DNA of 38,812 bases from Mesorhizobium sp. WSM3626 (GCF_000513935.1 NZ_AZUY01000004.1:1-38812), one strand, 5' to 3'; shown: positions 16,059 to 24,474, counted from the stretch's first letter. Translations and numbers: made by a program. Notes: generated by a model not told the origin, from the letters alone.

Positions 16059-16982
16059 TTGGTTGCCATCAGATATCGCGTCTGTTTACCTGAGCCTATC
16101 GAGGTCCGATATTGCCGGCGATTCACGGAGGGGAACATCAGTACCGGCAAAAATTCAACATCGACCGGCCATGAAGCGAGTGACGCAAGCTGGCTCGATC
16201 TTCATTTCGAGTCATCACGGCCGGAATACGAAGACGCACTTACCCAAGTTGGAATGCAACGTGGCTGGGACGTGCTCGATGCGGGATGCGGGGGCGGAAG
16301 CTTCCTTCCGCTCATCTGCGAGCTGATTGGCTCCAACGGGTCCGTGACAGCTCTTGATCTTGCGCCTGAGAATATTCAACGCGCGGAGAACTTGACTAAG
16401 GATGTCCCGGATCGGCCGAAGGTGCGCACCCGCGTCGGCAGCATTCTGTCGCTTCCTTTCAACCATGCTTCCTTCGATTGCGTGTGGTCCGCCAATGTCA
16501 TGCAATATCTCACGCCGGCGGAATTTCAGCAGGCCACGGATGAGATAAGACGCGTATTGAAGCCCGGCGGCATTCTCGCCGTAAAGGACTTCGATTCGAC
16601 GCTTCTGCAGATGCTGCCTATGGATCACGGGGTATTTACCCGCTTGATGACGGCGCGATTGCAGACGTTCCGCGACAAGGGAGTGCTTGGCACCGATTGT
16701 GGCTCCTCGCTTCCCGGACTTTTGCGGGATGCAGGAATGGAGATCGTCTGGCGCAAAGGCTGGCTCGTTGAACGGTGGGCCCCTGCTGGCGAGCACACGC
16801 GCAATTATGTACGCGACTTAATCTCCTATTTCACGACTGCAGCGCCGGATTACGACCTCCCTGAGAGCGATCAGCATTATTGGAAGGAACTGGCAGCAAA
16901 TCCAGGGAGCCTGCTTGATCAGCCTGATTTCTGCTACCGCGAATTCCTCGTTCTGACGGTTTGCAGGAACGCGGCAATCTAA
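16059..16982 (+). CDS. Class I SAM-dependent methyltransferase, start uncertain
   Basis: A Rossmann methyltransferase core is clear: motif I VLDAGCGGGSFLP, the acidic ALDLAPENI, GSILSLPFNHASFDCVWSANVMQYL and the post-motif VLKPGGILAVKDFD. The substrate is unknown. The only standard in-frame start is the TTG at 16059, without a good ribosome site. Better placed is an in-frame ATC at 16137, preceded by GGAGGGGAAC, exactly where an ATG would be expected. From there the protein would have 281 residues. Either a rare start is used or the start codon has mutated. Codon use looks less GC-biased than in the neighbours, which may mean recent acquisition. Confidence 0.75.
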   Translation: MVAIRYRVCLPEPIEVRYCRRFTEGNISTGKNSTSTGHEASDASWLDLHFESSRPEYEDALTQVGMQRGWDVLDAGCGGGSFLPLICELIGSNGSVTALDLAPENIQRAENLTKDVPDRPKVRTRVGSILSLPFNHASFDCVWSANVMQYLTPAEFQQATDEIRRVLKPGGILAVKDFDSTLLQMLPMDHGVFTRLMTARLQTFRDKGVLGTDCGSSLPGLLRDAGMEIVWRKGWLVERWAPAGEHTRNYVRDLISYFTTAAPDYDLPESDQHYWKELAANPGSLLDQPDFCYREFLVLTVCRNAAI

Positions 16983-17021
16983 GAGCACGTCCGTTTTTAA
17001 TCAGGGTCATCTCCTGCAGCT

Positions 17022-17054
17022 GAAATAGGGAATCCCAATCCCCATTCCTATTTC
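17022..17054 (+). terminator. Inverted repeat after the methyltransferase gene
   Basis: GAAATAGGGAAT and ATTCCTATTTC pair over 11 bp with one bulged G around a ten-base loop. It is placed to end the methyltransferase transcript, but no T-tract follows. Confidence 0.4.
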
Positions 17055-17077
17055 AAAGGACGCCTAGGCCGAATTTA

Positions 17078-17117
17078 AAACGTTTGCATTTTTGAAAAAT
17101 GCCGATTACAAACGTTT
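17078..17117. promoter_or_regulatory. LacI-type operator cluster
   Basis: Two AAACGTTT palindromes (17078-17085 and 17110-17117) are 32 bp apart, about three helical turns, and enclose a perfect 8-1-8 inverted repeat GCATTTTTGAAAAATGC at 17086-17102. AAACGTTT with the central CG is the core of LacI-family sites. The cluster lies 22 bp before the lacI-type gene, which implies autoregulation of the whole operon. Confidence 0.65.
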
Positions 17118-17139
17118 CAAATTCGTTCGAGGAGGAACG

Positions 17140-18183
17140 ATGACGAACCGCGTCATCACGCTGAAGGAGCTCGCGGCAAGCCTCGACCTGTCGATCACGA
17201 CGGTGTCGCGGGCGCTTGCCGGCCACGAACAGATCGCTCTCAAGACGCGCGAACGTGTCGCGCAAGCGGCGCGCCAGGCCGGCTACGTACCCAACACGGC
17301 GGCGCGCACGCTCGTCTCCGGCCGCAGCGGTTTCGTTGGCCTGGTGTTGCCGATACGCGGGCCCAATCTTGTCGATTCCTTCCTCGGCGAATTTGTTACC
17401 GGGCTCGGCGAAGGGCTGGTGTCGCATGGCGCCGACCTCATCCTTGCCACCGCCGCACTTGGCCATTCGGAGCTGTCGGTGCTGCGCCATGTCGTCGAAT
17501 CCGGACGTGCCGATGGCGTCGTCGTCACCCGTATCGCCGAAGTCGACGAACGCCTCGCCTATCTGCGCGAGCGTGGCTTTCCGTTCGTCGCTCACGGCCG
17601 GCTGCTCGACAGCGACTTTGGCTACAACTGGCTCGACACCGACGGCGCGCATGCCTTCGGCGAGGCTTTCGACATGCTCTACGATCTCGGCCACCGCCAT
17701 TTCGGCCTGGTGACGATCTCCGAGCCGATGACCTTTCGCCATCTGCGACAGGACGGCCTTGCCACCGCTATCGCCCGGCGGGGCGACCCGTCGGTGCGGC
17801 TCGACGTGGTGACGGCGCCGCGCTTCGATCATGAGGCCCGCATCGAGGCTGTCAACCGGATGCTGAAAGGGCCTGACAGACCGACCGCCGTCGTCGCTCT
17901 GTTCGACGAGCTGGCGCTGACGGTGATGGAGGAGGCCGCCCGTGCGGGCCTCGATGTGCCGCGCGACCTCTCCGTCATCGGTTTCGACAACATTGCCGCA
18001 TCGGCCTATGCGCCGCCGGGCCTCACCACGTTCGATGCCTCGATCCGCCTATGCGCGCGCGAGATCGCCGACATGCTGCTTACGGTCATCGCCGGTAAGC
18101 CCGGCAAACCGCTGACGCGACTGATCAGGCCGACGTTGGTTGCGCGCGCAAGCCATGGACCTGCACCGCAGACAAGAAGCTGA
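17140..18183 (+). CDS. LacI-family transcriptional regulator
   Basis: The 347-residue protein has the N-terminal LacI helix-turn-helix and hinge (TLKELAASLDLSITTVSRALAGHEQI, then YVPNTAARTLVSGRSGFVGLVLP) and a periplasmic-binding-protein-like sugar domain ending SVIGFDNIAASAYAPPGLTTFD. The ATG at 17140 follows GGAGG. It is the first gene of an operon with a CUT1 importer and a glycoside hydrolase. Paired operator-like sites in front of it suggest that it represses itself and the transport genes until a sugar ligand is present. Confidence 0.93.
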   Translation: MTNRVITLKELAASLDLSITTVSRALAGHEQIALKTRERVAQAARQAGYVPNTAARTLVSGRSGFVGLVLPIRGPNLVDSFLGEFVTGLGEGLVSHGADLILATAALGHSELSVLRHVVESGRADGVVVTRIAEVDERLAYLRERGFPFVAHGRLLDSDFGYNWLDTDGAHAFGEAFDMLYDLGHRHFGLVTISEPMTFRHLRQDGLATAIARRGDPSVRLDVVTAPRFDHEARIEAVNRMLKGPDRPTAVVALFDELALTVMEEAARAGLDVPRDLSVIGFDNIAASAYAPPGLTTFDASIRLCAREIADMLLTVIAGKPGKPLTRLIRPTLVARASHGPAPQTRS

Positions 18184-18222
18184 CGCCGCCATGACGGCGC
18201 ATATCCAGGGAGGAAGACCGTG

Positions 18223-19491
18223 ATGAAGGGATTGAAAACGCTGGCCGGCGTTGCGCTGGCACTGTCGCTTGCCTCAGGTGAGGCGCATGCCCACCAGGTG
18301 CTGTTCTGGTCGACGCAGGCGCGCCCGGTCGAGGAAACGCAGAAGATGCGCGACGAGGTGCTGAAGGGGTTCGATGGCGCGGTCGACTATCAGGTCGCCG
18401 AGGCCGGCCCCTGGCTCACCCGCCTGCAGGCCGAATTGCAGGCCGGCACCGGCACCATCGGCGTGCTCGGTGGCCTGCATGGCGACTTCTCCAGCGTCGG
18501 CGCGAACCTTGCCGATCTGTCCGGCGTCGATGTCGGTGCCGTCAAGGTCAACGAAGCCTACAGGAAACTCGGCATGCTCGGCAGCGGCGAGCAGAAATAC
18601 CTGCCTTGGATGCAGGCCACCTACCTGATGGCGGCCAACAAGCAGGCGCTGCAATACTTGCCGCAAGGCGTCGATCTCAACACCATCACCTATGACCAGC
18701 TGATCGAATGGTCGAAAAACATCGCCGAGAAGACCGGTTCGCCGAAATTCGGTTTTCCGGCCGGTCCCAAAGGGCTGAAGCATCGTTTCTTCGAAGGCTT
18801 CCTCTATCCGTCCTACACCGGCTCGATGGTGACCAAATTCCGCTCGGCCGAAGCCGAGATCGCCTGGAACAAGTTCAAGGAACTCTGGCAGTACACCAAC
18901 CCGAACTCGACCAACTATGCCTTCATGCAGGAACCGCTCTTGAGCGGCGATGTCTGGGTGGCGTTCGACCATGTCGCGCGCCTTGCCGACGCCTTCAACA
19001 AGAAGCCCGGCGACTTCGTCGCCTTTCCGGCGCCGGCCGGCCCCGCCGGCCGCGGTTTCATGCCCGTCGTGGCCGGCGTCGCCATCCCGAAGACGTCGCC
19101 CGATATCGACAAGGCCAAGGCGCTGGTCGCCTACATGCTGAAGCCGGAAACCCAGATCGCGACGCTCAAGGCGACCAATTTCTTCCCGGTCGTCGACGTC
19201 AAGCTGCCAGACGATATGCCGGCCTCGGTCAAGGCCTTCGGCCCGGCGATCGCAACCATGACCGGTGCTTCCGATGCTCTGCCGGCGTTGCTGCCGATGG
19301 GGCTCGGCGATCTCGATGGCAAGTTCAACCAGGTCTACACCGACAGCTTCGAGCGCATCGTGCTCGGCGGCGAGGACGTGCATGGCGTGCTCGGCGAGGA
19401 AGCGACGGCGCTCAAGGCGATCATCGACCAGTCCAAGGCGCCGTGCTGGGCGCCCGACAAGCCATCCGACGGCGCTTGTCCCGTCGATTAG
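18223..19491 (+). CDS. CUT1-type sugar ABC importer, binding protein
   Basis: The 422-residue extracellular solute-binding protein (family 1) has a Sec signal peptide (LAGVALALSLASGEAHA). It shows the family's central DVWVAFDHVARLADAF and FMPVVAGVAIPKTSPDIDKAKALVAYML segments. The ATG at 18223 is preceded by GGGAGGAAG; a GTG one codon earlier is possible. Two Cys near the C-terminus (CWAPDKPSDGAC) may form a disulfide. It stands 39 bases after the lacI-type gene and is followed by strong hairpins that probably protect or limit its mRNA. The hydrolase at the operon end suggests a small glycoside ligand. Confidence 0.9.
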   Translation: MKGLKTLAGVALALSLASGEAHAHQVLFWSTQARPVEETQKMRDEVLKGFDGAVDYQVAEAGPWLTRLQAELQAGTGTIGVLGGLHGDFSSVGANLADLSGVDVGAVKVNEAYRKLGMLGSGEQKYLPWMQATYLMAANKQALQYLPQGVDLNTITYDQLIEWSKNIAEKTGSPKFGFPAGPKGLKHRFFEGFLYPSYTGSMVTKFRSAEAEIAWNKFKELWQYTNPNSTNYAFMQEPLLSGDVWVAFDHVARLADAFNKKPGDFVAFPAPAGPAGRGFMPVVAGVAIPKTSPDIDKAKALVAYMLKPETQIATLKATNFFPVVDVKLPDDMPASVKAFGPAIATMTGASDALPALLPMGLGDLDGKFNQVYTDSFERIVLGGEDVHGVLGEEATALKAIIDQSKAPCWAPDKPSDGACPVD

Positions 19492-19539
19492 ACCATGATC
19501 CCGAAAAGTGGAAACCGGTTTTCGGAACAGATCATGGTC
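19491..19539. repeat. Palindromic intergenic element, rhizobial type
   Basis: GACCATGATC and GATCATGGTC form outer arms, and CCGAAAA and TTTTCGG inner arms, around AAACCGG. I recognise this AAAAGTGGnAACCGG type of palindrome as widespread in rhizobial genomes; copy number here cannot be checked. It begins on the last base of the binding-protein stop codon and would fold into a long hairpin in the mRNA. Confidence 0.75.
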
Positions 19540-19564
19540 AAACAAAAGTAGGGATCCTCCCAAG

Positions 19565-19597
19565 GGGCGTCCGGAGTTTGTTGCACTCCGGGCGCCC
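19565..19597 (+). terminator. Strong hairpin between binding-protein and permease genes
   Basis: GGGCGTCCGGAGT and ACTCCGGGCGCCC pair over 13 positions with one T-G wobble around a seven-base loop. Without a T-tract it is more likely an mRNA-stabilising or partial-termination structure than a full terminator. Confidence 0.6.
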
Positions 19598-19626
19598 GGG
19601 CCGCGGCATCGCAAAGGATAAACACC

Positions 19627-20472
19627 ATGCACGGCAAGGCTCTGCCTTATCTGCTGCTGATGCCGGCGACCTTGTTCCTCTGCATCTTCTTCCTCTATCC
19701 ATTCGCGCTGGTCGCCTTCGAGGCGGTGACCCGCGACGGCGCCTTCACACTCGATAATTTCCGCACCATGGCCGGCAGCTGGAAATTCCCCGTCACGGTG
19801 CGCAACACCCTGCTGCTGGCGGCAATCGTCGTGCCGATCCAACTGGTCATGGCTCTTTTGATGGCCAGCGTGGTTTCGCGGCTGGAGACCGGACGAAGTG
19901 CCGCCCTCTACGTCTTCGCCATCCCGCTCGGCATTTCCGATCTCGCCGCCGGCCTGATCTGGCTCGCCATCTTCGACCAGTCCGGCTTCCTCAACACGCT
20001 GCTTTCCAGCCTCGGCATCGTCGAAAGGCCGGTCATGTTCCTCGGCTACCAGAGCAAGCTGACCATCTTCATCGCCGTGGCGCTGGCCGAGATCTGGCGC
20101 GCCACCGCGATCATGATGGTCATCCTCGTCGCCGGCATGGGCCTGATCCCCAAGGAATATTACGAGGCGGCGGAAGTTTTCGGGGCAAGCCCGTGGCAGC
20201 GCTTTGTGCGCGTCACGCTGCCGCTGCTTCGTCCCAGCCTGCAGACGGCCATCATCCTGCGCGTCATTCTCGCCTTCGAGGTCTTCGCCGTGGTGGCGGC
20301 ACTTGGCGGCACCAACCTGCCGGTGCTGATGGGTGAGACCTACAACTGGCAGTTCACGTTGCAGGACCGCAATGTCGCGGCCGCCTCCGCGCTGCTCATC
20401 CTCGCCATTTCGATCGGCTTCACGCTGTTCTTCCTCCGGGTGCTGCGCGTGCCCAAGGAGGCCAGGATATGA
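19627..20472 (+). CDS. CUT1-type sugar ABC importer, permease 1 (MalF-like)
   Basis: The 281-residue inner-membrane protein has about six spans, beginning LPYLLLMPATLFLCIFFLYPF, and the coupling loop EYYEAAEVFGASPWQRFVRVTLPLLRPS. A short AAAGGATAA region precedes the ATG. The stop TGA at 20470-20472 overlaps an ATG that belongs to a tandem ribosome-site array leading into the next permease. Family and length are ordinary. It works with the permease and ATPase encoded downstream. Confidence 0.93.
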   Translation: MHGKALPYLLLMPATLFLCIFFLYPFALVAFEAVTRDGAFTLDNFRTMAGSWKFPVTVRNTLLLAAIVVPIQLVMALLMASVVSRLETGRSAALYVFAIPLGISDLAAGLIWLAIFDQSGFLNTLLSSLGIVERPVMFLGYQSKLTIFIAVALAEIWRATAIMMVILVAGMGLIPKEYYEAAEVFGASPWQRFVRVTLPLLRPSLQTAIILRVILAFEVFAVVAALGGTNLPVLMGETYNWQFTLQDRNVAAASALLILAISIGFTLFFLRVLRVPKEARI

Positions 20473-20507
20473 CGGAGGCCAGGACATGAGGGAGGTGCGG
20501 ATATGAG
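20457..20507 (+). repeat. Three tandem 17-bp ribosome-site/ATG modules
   Basis: The copies are GGAGGCCAGGATATGAC (20457), GGAGGCCAGGACATGAG (20474) and GGAGGTGCGGATATGAG (20491). Each has a GGAGG seven bases before an ATG. The first ATG overlaps the permease 1 stop. It opens a six-codon ORF whose TGA overlaps the second ATG, which opens another six-codon ORF whose TGA overlaps the true permease 2 start at 20503. Confidence 0.9.
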
Positions 20508-21348
20508 CGCCGTGACCGATGCGCGGGTCACCACGCCGGCCGATGCCCGCAAGGCCGGCAACTGGCTGCTGACCGCCACCGCGATCGTGCTCAGCGTCTG
20601 GGTGCTGCTGCCGATTTATCTCCTGATCGTCAATGCCCTGTCGTCGCCCGGTGAGGTCACCGCGTTTCCCAAGCGCTTTCTCCCGTCCTTCGACCTCGGC
20701 AGCCTGTCGTTCTTCATCAACTTCGCCGGCGTCGCCAGGGCGCTGTGGAACTCGGTGCTCGTCGCCACGCTGACGATGATCCTGGCAATCGGCTTCGGCG
20801 CGCCGGCCGGCTACGCGCTGTCGCGCTTCGATTTTCCGGGAAAGGGCACGTTCCGCTTCCTGGTGCTGATGACCCGTGCTTTCCCGCTGCCGCTGCTGGC
20901 CTTGCCCTTGGCGGTGATGTTCATCCGCACCGGCCTCGACGACACCGCCATCGGGCTGGCGCTGGTTCACACCACGCTGGCGCTGCCGTTCGCCGTGCTC
21001 ATCACCTTTTCGCTCTTCTCCGGCATTCCAGTCGAGCTCGAGGAAGCGGCCTGGACGCTCGGCTGCACACGTTGGCAAGCTTTTCGCAAGGTCATCCTGC
21101 CGCTTGCCTTGCCCGGCATCGCCGCTTCGGCGGTATTTGCCTTCACCATCTCCTGGAACGAGGTGTTCGCCGCCGCCGTGCTCACCATCGAGAACCGCAC
21201 GCTGACAGCCTTCCTGCTGCAGAGCCTTGGTGAATCGCCGCTCTATCTCAAATTCGCCGGCGGCGCGGCCTTGGTCGTGCCGGCGCTGATCTTCATCTTC
21301 GCCGTCCGAAAATACCTGTTCGCCATGTGGGGGATCGCCAACCGATGA
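20503..21348 (+). CDS. CUT1-type sugar ABC importer, permease 2 (MalG-like)
   Basis: The 281-residue protein has the MalG-type layout: a cytoplasmic N-terminus, a first span (LLTATAIVLSVWVLLPIYLLIVN), the short SSPGEVTAFPKRFLPS segment, and a coupling loop ELEEAAWTLGCTRWQAFRKVILPLALPG. The start is the third ATG of the tandem ribosome-site array. It ends with a small cytoplasmic tail and is followed after 21 bases by the ATPase gene. Nothing is missing. Confidence 0.93.
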   Translation: MSAVTDARVTTPADARKAGNWLLTATAIVLSVWVLLPIYLLIVNALSSPGEVTAFPKRFLPSFDLGSLSFFINFAGVARALWNSVLVATLTMILAIGFGAPAGYALSRFDFPGKGTFRFLVLMTRAFPLPLLALPLAVMFIRTGLDDTAIGLALVHTTLALPFAVLITFSLFSGIPVELEEAAWTLGCTRWQAFRKVILPLALPGIAASAVFAFTISWNEVFAAAVLTIENRTLTAFLLQSLGESPLYLKFAGGAALVVPALIFIFAVRKYLFAMWGIANR

Positions 21349-21369
21349 CACGCGCCACGGAGACGGCTG

Positions 21370-22410
21370 ATGGCTGAAATCGCAATCAAGGGCGTGGCCA
21401 AGCGCTTCGGCGACTTCACCGCGCTGCATCAGGTCGACCTCACCATCGCCGACCAGGAATTCATGGTGCTGCTCGGGGCCTCGGGCTGCGGCAAGACCAC
21501 GCTGCTCAGGATCGTCGCCGGACTGGAGACACCGAGCCAGGGCGAGGTCTGGATCGGCGGCCGCCGCGTCGATCATCTGCCGCCGCGCGATCGCGGCATC
21601 GCCATGGTGTTCCAGAATTATGCCGTCTTTCCGCACCTGACCGTATTCGAGAACATTGCCTTCGGCCTGCGCATGAAGAAATTGCCGCGGCAGGAGATCG
21701 AGCGCCGCGTCAACCGCACCGCCGAACTCATGCATATCGAGCAATTGCTGAAGCGCTACTCCGGCCAGTTGTCAGGCGGCCAGCGCCAGCGTGTCGCCGT
21801 GGCCCGCGCGCTCGCCATGGAGCCCGATGTCATCCTGATGGACGAGCCGCTGTCGAACCTCGACGCACTGCTGCGGCTGGAAATGCGTGCCGAACTCAAG
21901 GGTGTGCTTGCCGGGTCGAAGACCACCACCATCTATGTCACCCACGACCAGGTCGAGGCGATGAGCCTCGCCGACCGCATTGCCGTCATGCATCAGGGCC
22001 GCATCGTCCAGGCTGCGTCGCCGGTCGAGGTCTACCGTAATCCGGCGGCGCGCTTCGTCGGCTCGTTCATCGGCAATCCGCCGATGAATTTCCTGCCCGC
22101 GACCAAGGCAGCGAACGGAAACTGGGATGTTGCCGGGCTGGCGCTGTCCGGTCCCAAATCGGACAGGCAGAAAGTCGAGTTCGCCATTCGCCCCGAGGAT
22201 GTCGATGCCGGCGGCGAGGGCCTGCCCGCCACGGTGCGGATCATCGAGCCGCTCGGCCCGCACACGCTGGTCACCTGCGATGTCGAGGGCGCCCTGTTCC
22301 GCGCCGTGCTCGAGTCCGGCGCAGCCATTGCCGTCGGCGATCGCCTGCGGCTCGCTCCCAGGTCCGACCGCATCCGCTGGTTCGACCCCGAAACGACGCA
22401 AGCCCTGTGA
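21370..22410 (+). CDS. CUT1-type sugar ABC importer, ATPase (MalK-like)
   Basis: The 346-residue protein has a canonical nucleotide-binding domain: Walker A GASGCGKT, Q-loop MVFQNYAVFPHLTV, signature LSGGQRQR, Walker B LMDEPLSNLD and switch VTHD. A C-terminal OB-type regulatory domain starts near FIGNPPMNFLPA. It would act as a homodimer for the two permeases encoded just upstream. In contrast to the paired ATPases at 29144-31383, no key residue is changed. The hydrolase gene starts 16 bases later. Confidence 0.94.
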   Translation: MAEIAIKGVAKRFGDFTALHQVDLTIADQEFMVLLGASGCGKTTLLRIVAGLETPSQGEVWIGGRRVDHLPPRDRGIAMVFQNYAVFPHLTVFENIAFGLRMKKLPRQEIERRVNRTAELMHIEQLLKRYSGQLSGGQRQRVAVARALAMEPDVILMDEPLSNLDALLRLEMRAELKGVLAGSKTTTIYVTHDQVEAMSLADRIAVMHQGRIVQAASPVEVYRNPAARFVGSFIGNPPMNFLPATKAANGNWDVAGLALSGPKSDRQKVEFAIRPEDVDAGGEGLPATVRIIEPLGPHTLVTCDVEGALFRAVLESGAAIAVGDRLRLAPRSDRIRWFDPETTQAL

Positions 22411-22426
22411 AAGACCTGAACCATCC

Positions 22427-23719
22427 ATGACCGCTCATGCCGCCAATGACATCATCGCCCGCGCCGTCGACGTGCTGAAGGAGAACGATCAGGGGACCTA
22501 TACCATCCCGACAAAAGGCCTCTATCCGTTTCAGTGGAACTGGGATTCCTGCCTGACGGCACTCGGCCTTGCCCATTATGACGAAGCGCGCGCCTGGACC
22601 GAGATCGAGACGTTGTTTGCCCATCAGTGGCCGGACGGCATGGTGCCGCATATTGTCTTCCATGTCTGGAACGACAGCTATTTTCCCGGTCCCGAGGTCT
22701 GGCGAACCGGTCGCCCGACCGCCACGTCGGGCATTACCCAGCCAGCCGTCGCCGGCTTTGCCGTGCGGCGCCTGTTCGACCGCGCCAAGGACAGAAAATT
22801 GGCCGCCGAGCGGGCCCGCGCATTGCTGCCGAAGATCGATGCCTGGCATCGCTGGTTTTACGAAAACCGCGACCCCAAGGGTGAGGGGCTGGTCGCCATC
22901 ATCCACCCCTGGGAATCCGGCCGCGACAATTCCATCGATTGGGACGATGCCTTCGAGCGCGTGCCGACCGAAGGCGTCGAGCCCTACACTCGTCGTGATA
23001 CCTTGCATGCCGATCCGGCGCATCGCCCGACCAAGGCGCAGTACGATCGTTATCTCTGGCTGGTGCAGCGTTTTCGCGGGCTCGGTTGGGACAACGCGAG
23101 ACTGCACGATGCCTCACCTTTCCAGATTGTCGATCCCGGCTTCAACGCCATCCTGATCCGCGCCGCCACCGACCTTGCCGATCTTGCCGAAGCGCTTGGC
23201 GAGACGGCGATCGCCAAGGCCAACCGCGCCCGCGCGCAAAAGGGCCTGGCGGCTATGGAGCGGCTTTGGAGCGACGCGCACGGCCAATACCTCTGTCTCG
23301 ACCGTGTCGCCGGCACGCTGGTCGACAGCGCTTCCGTTGGTGGCGTCCTGCCGGTGTTTGCGGCAATCCCGAAAGACCGCGCCCCTGCAGTCGCCGCGAC
23401 CGTCGAACGCCTTTCCGGCACCGCGCGTTACGTCGTGCCGTCACATGATCCCGGTGATCGGCGCTTCGACGCCAAGCGTTACTGGCGCGGCCCGGTCTGG
23501 CTGGTGGTCAACTACATGATCGCCGACGGTCTTGCTGCCGCCGGCCACGGTCAGGTCGCACAGCGCATCACGCAATCCAGCCTCGACTTGATCCGGGAGA
23601 GCGGATTTGCCGAATACTACGACCCGCTGACCGGTGAGCCGCTCGGCGGCGGCCGTTTCACCTGGACGGCGGCGATGGTGATCGAGTTTTTGCGTGATGC
23701 GCAAGTGGGTGGTGCCTAA
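22427..23719 (+). CDS. GH63/MGH1-like glycoside hydrolase
   Basis: The 430-residue protein has the (alpha/alpha)6-barrel motifs of GH63-related bacterial enzymes: FQWNWDSCLTALGL near the N-terminus, HPWESGRDNSIDWDDAF with the likely general acid Asp, YWRGPVWLVVNYMI, and EYYDPLTGEPLGGGRFTWTA with the likely general base Glu. Close relatives include mannosylglycerate and glucosylglycerate hydrolases. There is no signal peptide, so it acts in the cytoplasm on a glycoside brought in by the preceding importer. It is the last gene of the LacI-controlled operon. The exact substrate is unproven; other alpha-glycosides are possible. Confidence 0.82.
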   Translation: MTAHAANDIIARAVDVLKENDQGTYTIPTKGLYPFQWNWDSCLTALGLAHYDEARAWTEIETLFAHQWPDGMVPHIVFHVWNDSYFPGPEVWRTGRPTATSGITQPAVAGFAVRRLFDRAKDRKLAAERARALLPKIDAWHRWFYENRDPKGEGLVAIIHPWESGRDNSIDWDDAFERVPTEGVEPYTRRDTLHADPAHRPTKAQYDRYLWLVQRFRGLGWDNARLHDASPFQIVDPGFNAILIRAATDLADLAEALGETAIAKANRARAQKGLAAMERLWSDAHGQYLCLDRVAGTLVDSASVGGVLPVFAAIPKDRAPAVAATVERLSGTARYVVPSHDPGDRRFDAKRYWRGPVWLVVNYMIADGLAAAGHGQVAQRITQSSLDLIRESGFAEYYDPLTGEPLGGGRFTWTAAMVIEFLRDAQVGGA

Positions 23720-23748
23720 GCATGTCGGGGCGGGAACGCTTCGTCTCT

Positions 23749-24474
23749 TCAGGACGCCTTTTCGCCGACTAGATCAAATCGCTCGATCTCGCATTCGCGG
23801 CTGACCAGCGTCAGGATTTCCGTTGAAGGTTCGGTCGCATCGGACTGTCTCCATTCGAGATTGAACGAGTACACGAAGCGGTCGCGGCTGATGTCATGCT
23901 CCATCCTGGCGAGGCGTGCGCCATAGCCGAGCGGCCGCACCATCTCCTGCAGGTCGGGCGGTGAACTTTTCGGCCAGGAAACCGACAGGATCGCATGGTG
24001 GTCGCGCGGAACCTTGAGGTCCACCCATTTCAACACCTGAAGCGTCAGCAGCGTCAGCACTGTTGCAATTGCCGCAAGACCGAACTGCCCGCCGCCAAAG
24101 GCAAGCCCGATCATCGTCATGATCCACATGGTGGCCGCGGTGGTGACGCCGGTCACGAGGTCGCCGCGCCGCAGGATGGCGCCGCCGCCGATGAAGCCGA
24201 CGCCGGTCAGCACGCCGAGCGGCAGACGCAGCACGTCCATGCGGGCGAAGAAATCCATTCCCTTGCCCGTCGTATCAAGCAGCAAGTTGGCCTGGATCAT
24301 GGCAACAGCGGCCGCAAGGCCGACCAGGATGGTCGTCCGAAGCCCGGCGGTGTGGCCGCGCGCTTGCCTGTTGAGGCCAATGAGGAAACCTGCAATCACC
24401 ACAAGCAGCAGCCGTGCGACAAGATCGGGCCACGTCGGATGAAGCGGCATATCGCAGCAAAGCGGCTCGAACAT
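23749..24474 (-). CDS. MgtC/SapB-family inner-membrane protein
   Basis: The 241-residue protein has the MgtC fold: several spans beginning LVARLLLVVIAGFLIGLNRQARG, the hallmark AGLRTTILVGLAAAVAM and GVGFIGGGAILRRGDLVTGVTTAATMW segments, and a soluble ACT-like C-terminal domain from about residue 150. MgtC proteins help cells grow at low magnesium and, in some pathogens, modulate the F-type ATPase. The ATG at 24474 is where homology starts; the frame is open further upstream, but that part lacks family features. It is convergent with the hydrolase gene and preceded by a structured leader. Confidence 0.88.
   Translation of the reverse strand: MFEPLCCDMPLHPTWPDLVARLLLVVIAGFLIGLNRQARGHTAGLRTTILVGLAAAVAMIQANLLLDTTGKGMDFFARMDVLRLPLGVLTGVGFIGGGAILRRGDLVTGVTTAATMWIMTMIGLAFGGGQFGLAAIATVLTLLTLQVLKWVDLKVPRDHHAILSVSWPKSSPPDLQEMVRPLGYGARLARMEHDISRDRFVYSFNLEWRQSDATEPSTEILTLVSRECEIERFDLVGEKAS

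Noticed and set aside
18274..21744. Very long open frame (1156 codons) on the minus strand
   Set aside because: It is antisense to the binding-protein and permease genes, rich in Arg, Gln, Asp and His without domains, and is explained by GC-biased third positions.
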